Part shown: piece after piece, positions 33,105 through 40,003 of the stretch
How the letters are laid out: every line of letters starts with the position of its first letter
Numbering within the stretch: position 1 is the first letter of the stretch
Origin: Cryomorphaceae bacterium
GTDB taxonomy: Bacteria; Bacteroidota; Bacteroidia; Flavobacteriales_D; Crocinitomicaceae
Assembly (NCBI GenBank): GCA_027483605.1
Contig: JAIXUE010000011.1
Location: 1-40,003, forward strand
DNA: 40,003 bases
Reading direction: 5' to 3'
Position numbers and translations under genes: made by a program
The notes under the pieces: model-generated
Told to the model about the DNA's origin: nothing
The model's input: the letters and a program-made list of their open reading frames with translations, nothing else
The model's database searches: none

Positions 33105-35441
33105 ATGAAGCTATTCATTACATTTATTGCACTTTTTTATACAATTAGCCTTTACGGTCAAGCGCCAGGATCTCTTGATCCTACATTTGCTACAACGGGC
33201 TTCGCAAGCTACGGACCTGTCGCAAATAACTTTATGGACAACGCACAAGATGTAGTGACACTACCGAATGGAAAAATGGTTTACTGCGGTACCTCCGGAC
33301 TCACCTCGAGTTTAGGTATGGTTGTTGTTCGGCTCAATTGCAATGGTACCATTGACAATACTTTTGGCACCAACGGCTACTATCTTTACAATTCACCGGG
33401 TGGTTCTAGTTTTGCATACGACATGGAACTTTTGCCTAATGGGCAGTTTTTAGTTGCGGGCTCCACTTCAATAACTGCTGCAAATCCACGTTTTACGATG
33501 TTTAGACTCAACAGCAATGGCACGCTTGACTTAACCTTTGGTGTAAATGGCTTTTTTCATAACGACATCGGCTCTGGTGAAGATTATGCGCGCAAGATTT
33601 TAATTCAAAATAACAAAATCATCCTCGTTGGTGTATCAAAGGTTCCTGGCTTCACAACCAATCGTTTGGCGCTCACCCAATGCGATATGAATGGTCAATT
33701 AGACGTCACATTTGGTACAGGCGGGACTACCGTTTTTCAAAACGCTTCGGGAAGTTCTTGCTTCGGACAAAGCGCGGTCATCGGCAATAACCAAGATATC
33801 TTTATTTGCGGAGATGCATATATCAATAATGTTTACTACCCGCTTTTGGCGAAAGTTTCGGCAAATGGTATTCCATATACGTCCTTTGGAAGCAACGGCG
33901 TACTGATACCAATGAACTTTAATGCCCGTTTTTTTGATATTGAATACGACGGATCAAAATTGATCATGGCAGGGCAAAATAATGTGGGTCCTTGGGATTT
34001 CTTATTACAAGCCAGAAATACCACTGATGGAGGGCTTGTTACAACCTTTGGAACAGCTGGCAGCTCAATTGTAGACGTTGTTCAGGCCGATACCTATTAT
34101 GAATTATTGATTCACCCTGATGGTTCACTGCTGGCTTGTGGGACTACAGGAACGGCCGGAATTGGCGCAGCGCGCGATTTCATCATTTCTAAATACAACT
34201 CTAACGGCGTCATCGACAATACTTTCGGGACTAACGGACACACCATTACCAGCATCGGTACCGCCTGGGACGACGCCTACGGCATGGATTTGTATCCTGG
34301 AAATAAAGTTGTACTTGCTGGTTTCAGCGCACAAACCAACACCCAGCATGCGGTAGCGCGCTACGCCTATGGTGCAGCTACTCCGGTTGCAGGTTGCATG
34401 GATCCGCTTTCCTGTAATTACAACTGTTTAGCAACCGTAAGTAACGGATCTTGCTTGTACCCAAATACGGCATGTAACGATGGCAACCCAATGACCATCA
34501 ATGACAGCACAGATGCCAATTGCAACTGTGTGGGTCAATTGGTTACAAGTATACCCGGCTGCATGAATCCAAATGCGTGCAACTATAATCCACAAGCTAC
34601 TGTAGATGATGGTTCCTGTATTCTACCAGGTAGTCCTTGTAACGACAACAACCCAAACACTATTAATGACAGTATTGGACCTAATTGTAATTGCGTTGGC
34701 GAACCTATTGTTCCAGGTTGCATGAACCCAGCGGCATGTAACTACAATCCATTGGCAAATGTTGACAACAATAGCTGTTTATTTCCAGGTCTGCCCTGTG
34801 ATGACAACAATCCGAATACCATGAACGACTCAATTAACCCAGATTGTTTGTGTGCAGGCATCTTAATTGTAGAAGGTTGCATGGACCCGAATTCTTGTAA
34901 TTACAATCCGCTGGCCAATATGAATAACAACACATGTATTTATCCAGACACGCCTTGTGATGACAACAACCCTGATACATTCAACGACATCCTTGATTCA
35001 TTGTGTAATTGTATTGGGACCTTGTATGTGAGCGGTTGTATGGATCCGAATGCTTGTAATTTCAATCCTTTGGCTAACATCGATGACAATAGTTGTATTT
35101 TACCTGGTAGCCCTTGCGACGACGGCAATGCAATGACCATCAATGACTCTTTAGATGTCAATTGCAATTGTGTGGGTATTGATATTACTAGTTTACCTGA
35201 AAATCATATCGATTTTGTTATTTACCCGAATCCGACTTCTAGTTCTTTTGTAATTGAAACAAATTTGACTCAGGATAAAACAATTGTCATCACTGATCTC
35301 CAAGGAAAGTTGCTATTCGCATTTGATTCTTACCAGGCTAATGAAGAAATTGACTGTTCAAAATTAGCAACAGGAACCTACTTTGTAAAAATAGTTTCGG
35401 GACCTTTGCAAGTGACTAAAAAACTACACGTGCAGCGCTAA
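33105..35441 (+). CDS. T9SS-exported protein with delta-60 repeats and five Cys-rich repeats
   Basis: The 778-residue protein opens with a signal peptide (MKLFITFIALFYTISLYGQ). Residues about 22-425 are delta-60-type beta-propeller repeats with the recurring NG.(I/L)D.TFG.NG phrase. Then come five Cys-rich repeats starting at 34392, 34557, 34716, 34875 and 35034. Each reads roughly GCM(D/N)P.(A/S)CNYNP.A...(D/N).(S/T)C..P..(P/A)C(D/N)D.N..T.NDS....C.C.G. The repeats resemble the GCTDPxACNYNPxA modules common in exported proteins of marine Flavobacteriales. The last 75 residues are a type A T9SS sorting domain (IYPNPTSSSFVIE, GTYFVKI). It is divergent from the protease/receptor operon across 44 bp, and its TAA overlaps the ATG of the esterase gene by one base. 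Confidence 0.9.
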   Translation: MKLFITFIALFYTISLYGQAPGSLDPTFATTGFASYGPVANNFMDNAQDVVTLPNGKMVYCGTSGLTSSLGMVVVRLNCNGTIDNTFGTNGYYLYNSPGGSSFAYDMELLPNGQFLVAGSTSITAANPRFTMFRLNSNGTLDLTFGVNGFFHNDIGSGEDYARKILIQNNKIILVGVSKVPGFTTNRLALTQCDMNGQLDVTFGTGGTTVFQNASGSSCFGQSAVIGNNQDIFICGDAYINNVYYPLLAKVSANGIPYTSFGSNGVLIPMNFNARFFDIEYDGSKLIMAGQNNVGPWDFLLQARNTTDGGLVTTFGTAGSSIVDVVQADTYYELLIHPDGSLLACGTTGTAGIGAARDFIISKYNSNGVIDNTFGTNGHTITSIGTAWDDAYGMDLYPGNKVVLAGFSAQTNTQHAVARYAYGAATPVAGCMDPLSCNYNCLATVSNGSCLYPNTACNDGNPMTINDSTDANCNCVGQLVTSIPGCMNPNACNYNPQATVDDGSCILPGSPCNDNNPNTINDSIGPNCNCVGEPIVPGCMNPAACNYNPLANVDNNSCLFPGLPCDDNNPNTMNDSINPDCLCAGILIVEGCMDPNSCNYNPLANMNNNTCIYPDTPCDDNNPDTFNDILDSLCNCIGTLYVSGCMDPNACNFNPLANIDDNSCILPGSPCDDGNAMTINDSLDVNCNCVGIDITSLPENHIDFVIYPNPTSSSFVIETNLTQDKTIVITDLQGKLLFAFDSYQANEEIDCSKLATGTYFVKIVSGPLQVTKKLHVQR
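34392..35192 (+). repeat. Five tandem 159-bp coding repeats (Cys-rich modules)
   Basis: Repeat starts at 34392, 34557, 34716, 34875 and 35034 give spacings of 165, 159, 159 and 159 bp, i.e. 55 and then 53 codons. Protein positions with Cys, Asn, Pro and Asp are strongly conserved between copies while third codon positions differ. This suggests old duplications kept by selection on the protein. Confidence 0.9.
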
Positions 35442-36061
35442 TGACAGAAGAGCAACTGGATTTTACTCTAAAAAGGCGCTTTTATCAAAATGAAATTGCC
35501 GACAAAAAGTTGATCCTCATTGCGCTGCACGGCTATGGCCAACTAGGGCGCTATTTTTATCGCAAGTTCTTGTCCTTTGAAAATGACTTCGGGCTCATCA
35601 TTCCAGAAGGCCCCCACAGATTTTATCTCGAAGGGAGCAGCGGTCGGGTTGGCGCCTCCTGGATGACCAAAGAATGGCGCGAACAAGACATTGAAGAAAA
35701 CACCCGCTATCTCAGACAATTGATAGAAAAAGTAAGTGAAGAAAACCCAGGTGCTTCTTTTTATTTATTGGGTTTTTCTCAAGGTGGGGCAACGGCTGCT
35801 AGATTATATCAAGCTGCTCCTGCTTTGTTCTCAAAGTTGATTTTGTGGGCAAGTGTGTTTCCGCCAGATGTAGAAAAAAGTCACTTTCATGAAGGCTCAA
35901 AACTTCATTTTGTCCTTGGAAAAGTCGACCCCTATTTTGTCGGAGAATCAAGAGAATATACAATAAATGACTACCGCCAACAAAGTTTTACCGTACATGA
36001 ATTTGAGGGTACGCACGACATTGATGCAAGCGCGCTCAAAGAGATCCTGAACAACTTTTAG
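35441..36061 (+). CDS. Alpha/beta-hydrolase esterase, phospholipase/carboxylesterase type
   Basis: The 206-residue cytosolic protein has no signal peptide and a compact alpha/beta-hydrolase layout: LILIALHGYGQLGRYF (first strand and oxyanion loop), GLIIPEGPHRF, the nucleophile elbow YLLGFSQGGATAAR (Ser in GFSQGG), an acid in GKVDPYFV and a late His in GTHDID. Length and motif order match carboxylesterase/phospholipase family 2 (YpfH/acyl-protein thioesterase-like) and the Bacteroidota predicted esterases. Natural substrate unknown, probably short-chain esters. Its ATG shares one base with the stop of the preceding T9SS cargo gene (TAATG), so the two may be translationally coupled although one is exported and one is not. 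One base separates its stop from that of the convergent symporter gene. Confidence 0.85.
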   Translation: MTEEQLDFTLKRRFYQNEIADKKLILIALHGYGQLGRYFYRKFLSFENDFGLIIPEGPHRFYLEGSSGRVGASWMTKEWREQDIEENTRYLRQLIEKVSEENPGASFYLLGFSQGGATAARLYQAAPALFSKLILWASVFPPDVEKSHFHEGSKLHFVLGKVDPYFVGESREYTINDYRQQSFTVHEFEGTHDIDASALKEILNNF

Positions 36062-36062
36062 T

Positions 36063-37331
36063 TTACTCGTTTTTACTTTCCCATTGCCCAACTACAGCTG
36101 TAGCAATAGAGTTGCCGAGTACATTAGTTGCACTGCGAAACATGTCGCAAAAATGGTCAATTGGTAAAATCAGCGCCACACCCTCAATTGGAATATTGAA
36201 CATACCACAGGTTGCGGCTACCACCACCAAACTTGCTCTTGGCACCCCAGCAATACCTTTACTAGTGAGCATCAGAACGAGTAACATAGTGAGTTGGGTA
36301 CCTGTATCGAGTGGGATGCCATAAACCTGCGCAATAAAAATACTGGCAAAAGTCATGTACATCATGCTGCCATCTAAGTTAAAAGAATAACCCAAGGGCA
36401 ACATAAATGAAACGATGCGGTCTTTGATGCCAAAACGCTCTAGTTCTTCAGTTAATTTTGGGAAAACAGCCTCGCTACTCGTGGTGCCAAATGCAATGAC
36501 TAACGGAGAAACGATTCTTTTGAGTAGTGTTTTGAGATGGCTTCTTAGAAAAAGATAGCCCACGAGTAGCAGCACTATCCAAAGAGAAGCGATCCCGACT
36601 AAAAAAGAACTGAAAAACTTCGTATACGTCAACATCAAATCAGAGACGTCTTTTACTGCAAAAACACCAGCAATAGCGCCAAAAACGCCTATTGGGGCAA
36701 ATCTCATGACGAAAGTCACCATTTTTAGAATGATGTGCGAGGTTTTGTCTAGCGCGTTGATCACTGGTTTGACGTTATCACCAATAGAAGCAGCAGCCAA
36801 GCCAAAGAAAATAGAGAAAATTACAATTTGAAGTATTTCATTGGTGGCCATGGCCTCAAATACGGATTTAGGGATGATGTGTTCAATGAAATGTTGGATT
36901 GAAAAATCTTGCGTTTTATCCGTGACTTCTGCAGCTGTTGTTTGGTCTATCTCGGATAAATTCACGCCTACACCAGGTTGTAAGAAATTCACCCATAAAA
37001 GACCAACAATTAAAGAAACAAACGAAGCTGTAAAAAACCATGCTAATGCTCTCCCCCCAATTCTGCCAACAGATTTAATGTCTCCTAATTTAGCAATACC
37101 AACCACAAGTGTGGTAAGGACCAAAGGAGCTATAATCATTTGAACCAAGCGAATAAAAATAGTTGCGAGCAGTTTAATGTGCGTACTAAAACTCGCCGCT
37201 GTAGCTTTATCAAAATAGGCATGTACAATGCCCCCAAGCACACCACCGAGCACCATTGCTACTAAAATGTAAAGTGTCAGCCTATTTTTTTGGGGCTTTT
37301 CACGCTGAGATGTATGGGTAGTATTTGACAT
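36063..37331 (-). CDS. Dicarboxylate/amino acid:cation symporter (DAACS family)
   Basis: The 422-residue membrane protein has the glutamate-transporter fold: eight membrane helices and two re-entrant hairpins. The N-terminal part has LYILVAMVLGGVLGGIVHAYF and the MIIAPLVLTTLV helix. Hairpin 1 contains FGTTSSEAVFPKL, the counterpart of the Ser-rich SSSSAATLP motif. The NLDGSMMYM motif of helix 7 and the hairpin 2 segment (TSKGIAGVPRASLVV) follow, then the helix 8 DHFCDMFRSATNVLGNS block with the substrate-binding Asp, Arg and Asn. It imports dicarboxylates or acidic/neutral amino acids with Na+ or H+. The SSEA form of hairpin 1 separates it from classical GltP/DctA, so the exact substrate is open. 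It is divergent from the carboxyltransferase gene; no clear TAnnTTTG was seen for it. Confidence 0.93.
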   Translation of the reverse strand: MSNTTHTSQREKPQKNRLTLYILVAMVLGGVLGGIVHAYFDKATAASFSTHIKLLATIFIRLVQMIIAPLVLTTLVVGIAKLGDIKSVGRIGGRALAWFFTASFVSLIVGLLWVNFLQPGVGVNLSEIDQTTAAEVTDKTQDFSIQHFIEHIIPKSVFEAMATNEILQIVIFSIFFGLAAASIGDNVKPVINALDKTSHIILKMVTFVMRFAPIGVFGAIAGVFAVKDVSDLMLTYTKFFSSFLVGIASLWIVLLLVGYLFLRSHLKTLLKRIVSPLVIAFGTTSSEAVFPKLTEELERFGIKDRIVSFMLPLGYSFNLDGSMMYMTFASIFIAQVYGIPLDTGTQLTMLLVLMLTSKGIAGVPRASLVVVAATCGMFNIPIEGVALILPIDHFCDMFRSATNVLGNSIATAVVGQWESKNE

Positions 37332-37441
37332 GATTTGAGAAATCTTTATTTTATTTCATGAAAATAGGAAAAACCATAAACATAGCAAGGAAATACTTGT
37401 ATTTAACATAGGATAGCGGATTGAAAAAACTTGACATTTCG

Positions 37442-37449
37442 TATATTTG
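37442..37449 (+). promoter_or_regulatory. TAnnTTTG -7 element for the carboxyltransferase gene
   Basis: TATATTTG ends 15 nt before the ATG at 37465, with an ATTG 18 bp upstream (37420-37423) as a possible -33 box. It overlaps an in-frame TTG at 37447, which is therefore not the start. Confidence 0.62.
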
Positions 37450-37464
37450 AAATACAATCAACAC

Positions 37465-39105
37465 ATGGCAACACAACAAGAAATCGACTTCAATTTCAAT
37501 GAAGATCAAATGCGTCTCAAAATCAGAGCGCTCGAACAAACCCTTGAAAAAATTTATTTGGGAGGCGGTAAAGGGCGCATCGACAAACAACATGAGAGCG
37601 GAAAACTGACTGCACGAGAGCGCATCGCTACCTTACTAGATCCAGACACGCCACAAGTCGAAATCGGCGCATTGGCAGGGCACAACATGTATGCTGAACA
37701 CGGCGGTTGCCCTGGGGGCGGTGTCGTTGTTGTGATTGGCTATGTATCTGGACGCCAATGCATTGTTGTAGCCAATGACGCCACTGTAAAAGCGGGTGCT
37801 TGGTTCCCAATTACTGGAAAGAAAAACTTACGTGCGCAAGAAATTGCCATGGAAAACCGCTTGCCAATTATCTACTTAGTCGATTCTGCTGGCGTCTATT
37901 TACCTATGCAAGAAGATATCTTTGCCGACAAAGAGCACTTTGGGCGTATTTTTCGCAACAACGCAAAAATGTCAGCAATGGGCATTACCCAAATTGCAGC
38001 TGTCATGGGGAGTTGTGTTGCCGGAGGTGCTTATTTACCCATTATGTCCGACGAATCGCTCATTGTTGACAAAACGGGCACAATTTTCTTGGCAGGTTCC
38101 TATTTAGTCAAAGCTGCTATCGGTGAAGATATCGACAACGAAAGCCTCGGAGGCGCCACCACTCAAACAGAAATCTCGGGAGTATGTGACTACAAAGTGG
38201 CTAATGACCACGAATGTCTATTGAAAATCAAAGATTTGATGTCTAGGATTGGCCACCAAGAAAAAGTGGGCTATGATAGAATTGAGGCTGCAGCACCAGA
38301 ACAGCTACCCGAAAAAGCATTTGGTCTCGTGCCTGCCGACCGTTCAAAGCCCTATGATACCAAAGCGTTGCTCAAAACGATTGTCGATGCCGGTTCTTTG
38401 AGTGAATACAAGCCTGATTTCGGTAAAACATTAATTACCACCTACGCCAGAATTGATGGTTGGAGTGTTGGTATTATTGCCAATAACCGAACCGTTGTCA
38501 AAAATGCCAAAGGCGAAATGCAATTTGGTGGAGTCATCTATTCAGATAGCGCAGACAAAGCTGCCCGGTTCATCATGTTGTGCAATCAGAAAAAGATACC
38601 GTTGGTGTTTTTACACGATGTAACAGGCTTTATGGTAGGTTCAAAAAGCGAACACGGTGGCATTATCAAGGACGGCGCTAAAATGGTGAACGCAATGGCA
38701 AATAGTGTTGTACCTAAGTTTTCGATTATCATCGGTAACTCCTACGGGGCCGGCAACTACGCAATGTGTGGAAAAGCTTATGACCCAAGACTCATCGTTG
38801 CGTGGCCAACAGCTGAAATAGCCGTGATGTCAGGAGCTGCAGCCGCAAAGACTCTTTTACAAATTGAAGTTGCCAAACTCAAAGCAAAAGGAGAGACCAT
38901 AGACCCCACCCGAGAAAAAGCACTTTTAGAAGAAATCAAAGCGCGCTATGATGCCCAAATTTCACCTTATTATGCGGCAAGTCGTTTGTGGATAGATGCA
39001 ATTATTGATCCCAAAGAAACAAGAAAAACGATTTCAATGGGCATTGAAATGGCCTCACACCAAGGTTGCATTCCGGCATACAAGGTAGGCGTAATACAAA
39101 CTTAG
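37465..39105 (+). CDS. Acyl-CoA carboxylase carboxyltransferase (beta) subunit, methylcrotonyl-CoA type
   Basis: The 546-residue protein moves the carboxyl group from biotin to an acyl-CoA. The N-terminal half (about 30-290) has GKLTARERIATLLD, GGCPGGGVVVVIGYVSGR, the LPIIYLVDSAGVYLPMQEDIFADKEHFGRIF block and MGSCVAGGAYLPIMSDE with the Gly-Gly oxyanion site. The C-terminal half (about 300-546) has VIYSDSADKAARFIMLCNQ, FLHDVTGFMVGS and the GNSYGAGNYAMCGKAYDPR oxyanion block. The PMQEDIF/HFGRIF wording and the length of about 540 favour methylcrotonyl-CoA carboxylase (leucine breakdown) over propionyl-CoA carboxylase, but geranyl- or other acyl-CoA use is possible. No biotin carboxylase or biotin carrier gene is adjacent. 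Its stop overlaps the convergent gene in TTAG at 39102-39105. Confidence 0.9.
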   Translation: MATQQEIDFNFNEDQMRLKIRALEQTLEKIYLGGGKGRIDKQHESGKLTARERIATLLDPDTPQVEIGALAGHNMYAEHGGCPGGGVVVVIGYVSGRQCIVVANDATVKAGAWFPITGKKNLRAQEIAMENRLPIIYLVDSAGVYLPMQEDIFADKEHFGRIFRNNAKMSAMGITQIAAVMGSCVAGGAYLPIMSDESLIVDKTGTIFLAGSYLVKAAIGEDIDNESLGGATTQTEISGVCDYKVANDHECLLKIKDLMSRIGHQEKVGYDRIEAAAPEQLPEKAFGLVPADRSKPYDTKALLKTIVDAGSLSEYKPDFGKTLITTYARIDGWSVGIIANNRTVVKNAKGEMQFGGVIYSDSADKAARFIMLCNQKKIPLVFLHDVTGFMVGSKSEHGGIIKDGAKMVNAMANSVVPKFSIIIGNSYGAGNYAMCGKAYDPRLIVAWPTAEIAVMSGAAAAKTLLQIEVAKLKAKGETIDPTREKALLEEIKARYDAQISPYYAASRLWIDAIIDPKETRKTISMGIEMASHQGCIPAYKVGVIQT

Positions 39106-39776
39106 TCTTCTACCTCCGTACTTTTTTTACCATTGAGATAATACGTATAGCCAAAGCCAACACTTAAGAAGCTTGAATTCCTCTCGAATTCCAAGGGGTC
39201 ATAGCCCATATTTCCCTCTATGCCAATTAATTGAGGAGAAAACGGATAAGCGTAAATAGGTAGTCCTATCGTGAGTCGAAAACTTTGATTTACATCTGAG
39301 GTGAGGATAAAGCTCATGTTTGGTTCAAAGTATATACCTTCCCGAATTTGTGGGCTTTGCCCTAGTTCTGTCAAGGCATCTGAAACCACATAGCTGCGGA
39401 CCCATCCAGCACGTAAACCAAGATCTGTTCCAAAACGCTCAGACCAGAATTTTTCATGCCCTGTTTTCAAGAATGCCGCAGCGGAATGAATTCCTCCATA
39501 TATCTTTGGTGTCACTCTAAATTCATTGATGGCAAAATAGCTGTAATGTGCACCTAAACCCATATAAAACCCTGATTTAAAGGCATATTGATAATGTGCA
39601 CTGGCATGTACTAAACCCTGCATTACTTTCTGAAAAGGTAAATTTTGGACAGCATTAGGCAAACAAAGGTCAAAAGTAAAAGAATCATCAGGATCTATTT
39701 CCTGAGCGTCTACATGCATACTTCCAGACAAAAAGAAAAGGAAGAGCAAACGAATACAAAATTGTGGTTGTGTCAT
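39102..39776 (-). CDS. Outer-membrane beta-barrel protein of unknown function
   Basis: The 224-residue protein has a signal peptide (about MTQPQFCIRLLFLFFLSGSMHVDAQ) and then strand-like segments rich in Tyr, Phe and Gly: HYQYAFKSGFYMGLGAHYSYF, TPKIYGGIHSAAAFL, RFGTDLGLRAGWVRSY, FEPNMSFILT, FRLTIGLPIYAYPF and the last strand FLSVGFGYTYYL. This pattern fits an eight-stranded OMP_b-brl barrel. A short polar tail (NGKKSTEVED) follows the last strand, which is unusual because barrels normally end on an aromatic residue. No specific family recognised. It is the gene nearest the rrn operon on this strand, with its own TAnnTTTG (39806-39813). Confidence 0.78.
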   Translation of the reverse strand: MTQPQFCIRLLFLFFLSGSMHVDAQEIDPDDSFTFDLCLPNAVQNLPFQKVMQGLVHASAHYQYAFKSGFYMGLGAHYSYFAINEFRVTPKIYGGIHSAAAFLKTGHEKFWSERFGTDLGLRAGWVRSYVVSDALTELGQSPQIREGIYFEPNMSFILTSDVNQSFRLTIGLPIYAYPFSPQLIGIEGNMGYDPLEFERNSSFLSVGFGYTYYLNGKKSTEVED

Positions 39777-39805
39777 AACGTACTAACTACCCTGAAGGGA
39801 TTGAT

Positions 39806-39813
39806 CAAAACTA
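39806..39813 (-). promoter_or_regulatory. TAnnTTTG -7 element for the 39102-39776 gene
   Basis: TAGTTTTG on the minus strand ends 29 nt before the ATG at 39776, with TTTTG about 16 bp further upstream. The match is exact but the distance is longer than for other genes here, so confidence is moderate. Confidence 0.45.
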
Positions 39814-39914
39814 TAACAATTTATGAACTCAAAATGTTACAGCAATTCATTCAAAAAAACGTATATCGTAAATTCTAAGTATTTGAAAAAAGTAAGTCAG
39901 CAAAACTATGTGGC

Positions 39915-39945
39915 AAAAAAAAAGCCCCACATTACTGTGAGGCTT
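39915..39945 (-). terminator. rrn operon terminator
   Basis: On the minus strand AAGCCTCACA (39945-39936) pairs with TGTGGGGCTT (39931-39922) around a GTAA loop, with one U-G pair, followed by a run of T. It lies a few bases beyond the 3' end of 5S rRNA and ends the ribosomal RNA transcript. Confidence 0.9.
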
Positions 39946-39952
39946 TTAAAAT

Positions 39953-40003
39953 CGGCATCGACTTACTCTCCCACGATCAAAATCGCAGTACCATCAGCGC
40001 AAG
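39953..40003 (-). rRNA. 5S ribosomal RNA, 3' end (partial)
   Basis: Read on the minus strand, the last 51 bases contain CGCTGATGGTACTGCGATTT, then GATCGTGGGAGAGTAAGTCG and GATGCC. This is the loop E / helix IV-V region and the 3' arm of helix I of a bacterial 5S rRNA (GCUGAUGGUACUGC...GUGGGAGAGUA). About half of the usual 110-120 bases are inside the window. The exact 3' end is uncertain by a few bases. An intrinsic terminator follows directly. The rest of the rrn operon (23S, 16S) should lie to the right. Confidence 0.9.

Noticed and set aside
34392..35192. Regular repeats considered as a CRISPR or non-coding array
   Set aside because: The period is 159 bp with no spacer structure, the reading frame is open throughout and conservation is at protein level.
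37431..37449. TTGACA near TATATTTG as a sigma70-type -35/-10 pair
   Set aside because: Only five bases separate TTGACA from TATATT, far from the 16-18 bp needed; the Bacteroidota -7 element explains the site better.

Overview
The window looks like chromosomal DNA of a Bacteroidota bacterium, most probably Flavobacteriales. The signs are: TAnnTTTG promoter elements in front of many genes and no evident Shine-Dalgarno sites; a PorT homologue; three large exported proteins with type IX secretion (T9SS) sorting tails; a SusC/RagA-style N-terminal extension on the TonB-dependent receptor; and the Bacteroidota forms of arginine decarboxylase, MnmA and EttA. No gene here looks like phage, transposon or integron, and there is no CRISPR array or tRNA. 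Gene density is very high. The longest gene-free stretch is about 220 bases (26955-27174, a divergent promoter region), so no stretch over 300 bases lacks a gene.

Layout. 1-1422: 3' part of a heterodimer-type ABC exporter. 1520-2257: outer-membrane barrel protein closed by a UUCG-loop terminator. 2336-4040: ComB-like phosphatase overlapping a zinc phospholipase C/S1-P1-type enzyme. 4037-7311 (minus): ettA and a C-terminal processing protease, apparently one operon. 7389-12419 (plus): DUF2459 protein, a serine hydrolase, murB and pheT, mostly overlapping. 12437-14248 (minus): an unknown 122-residue protein and arginine decarboxylase. 14388-16673: UvrD/PcrA helicase. 16732-17409 (minus): trmD. 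17466-22680 (plus): aminotransferase, heptose-7-phosphate kinase, ubiE, porT and a COG2509 flavoprotein, spaced by 3 bp, 3 bp, 26 bp and a 4-bp overlap. 22705-25515: large T9SS cargo. 25535-26710: mnmA. 26763-26954 (minus): a 63-residue protein. 27175-27942: a lipoprotein starting at GTG.

27987-33060 (minus) is the most accessory-looking segment. A membrane-anchored small protein, an M43 metalloprotease with a T9SS tail and a TonB-dependent receptor follow each other with gaps of 38 and 5 bp. This suggests a secreted-protease plus outer-membrane-uptake unit. Divergent from it, 33105-36061 encodes a delta-60/Cys-repeat T9SS cargo and a small esterase. 36063-37331 (minus) is a dicarboxylate/amino acid:cation symporter, 37465-39105 an acyl-CoA carboxyltransferase, 39102-39776 (minus) an outer-membrane barrel protein. 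The window ends inside the 3' end of a 5S rRNA gene (minus) with its terminator, so an rrn operon lies just beyond the right edge.

Most of the window is ordinary core genome. The points most worth a second look are the promoter elements placed exactly 4 nt before start codons (implied leaderless mRNAs), the protease/receptor operon, the 159-bp periodic Cys-rich repeats, and a 21-bp tandem copy of the pheT 3' end. All family assignments come from reading the protein sequences; no search was run.
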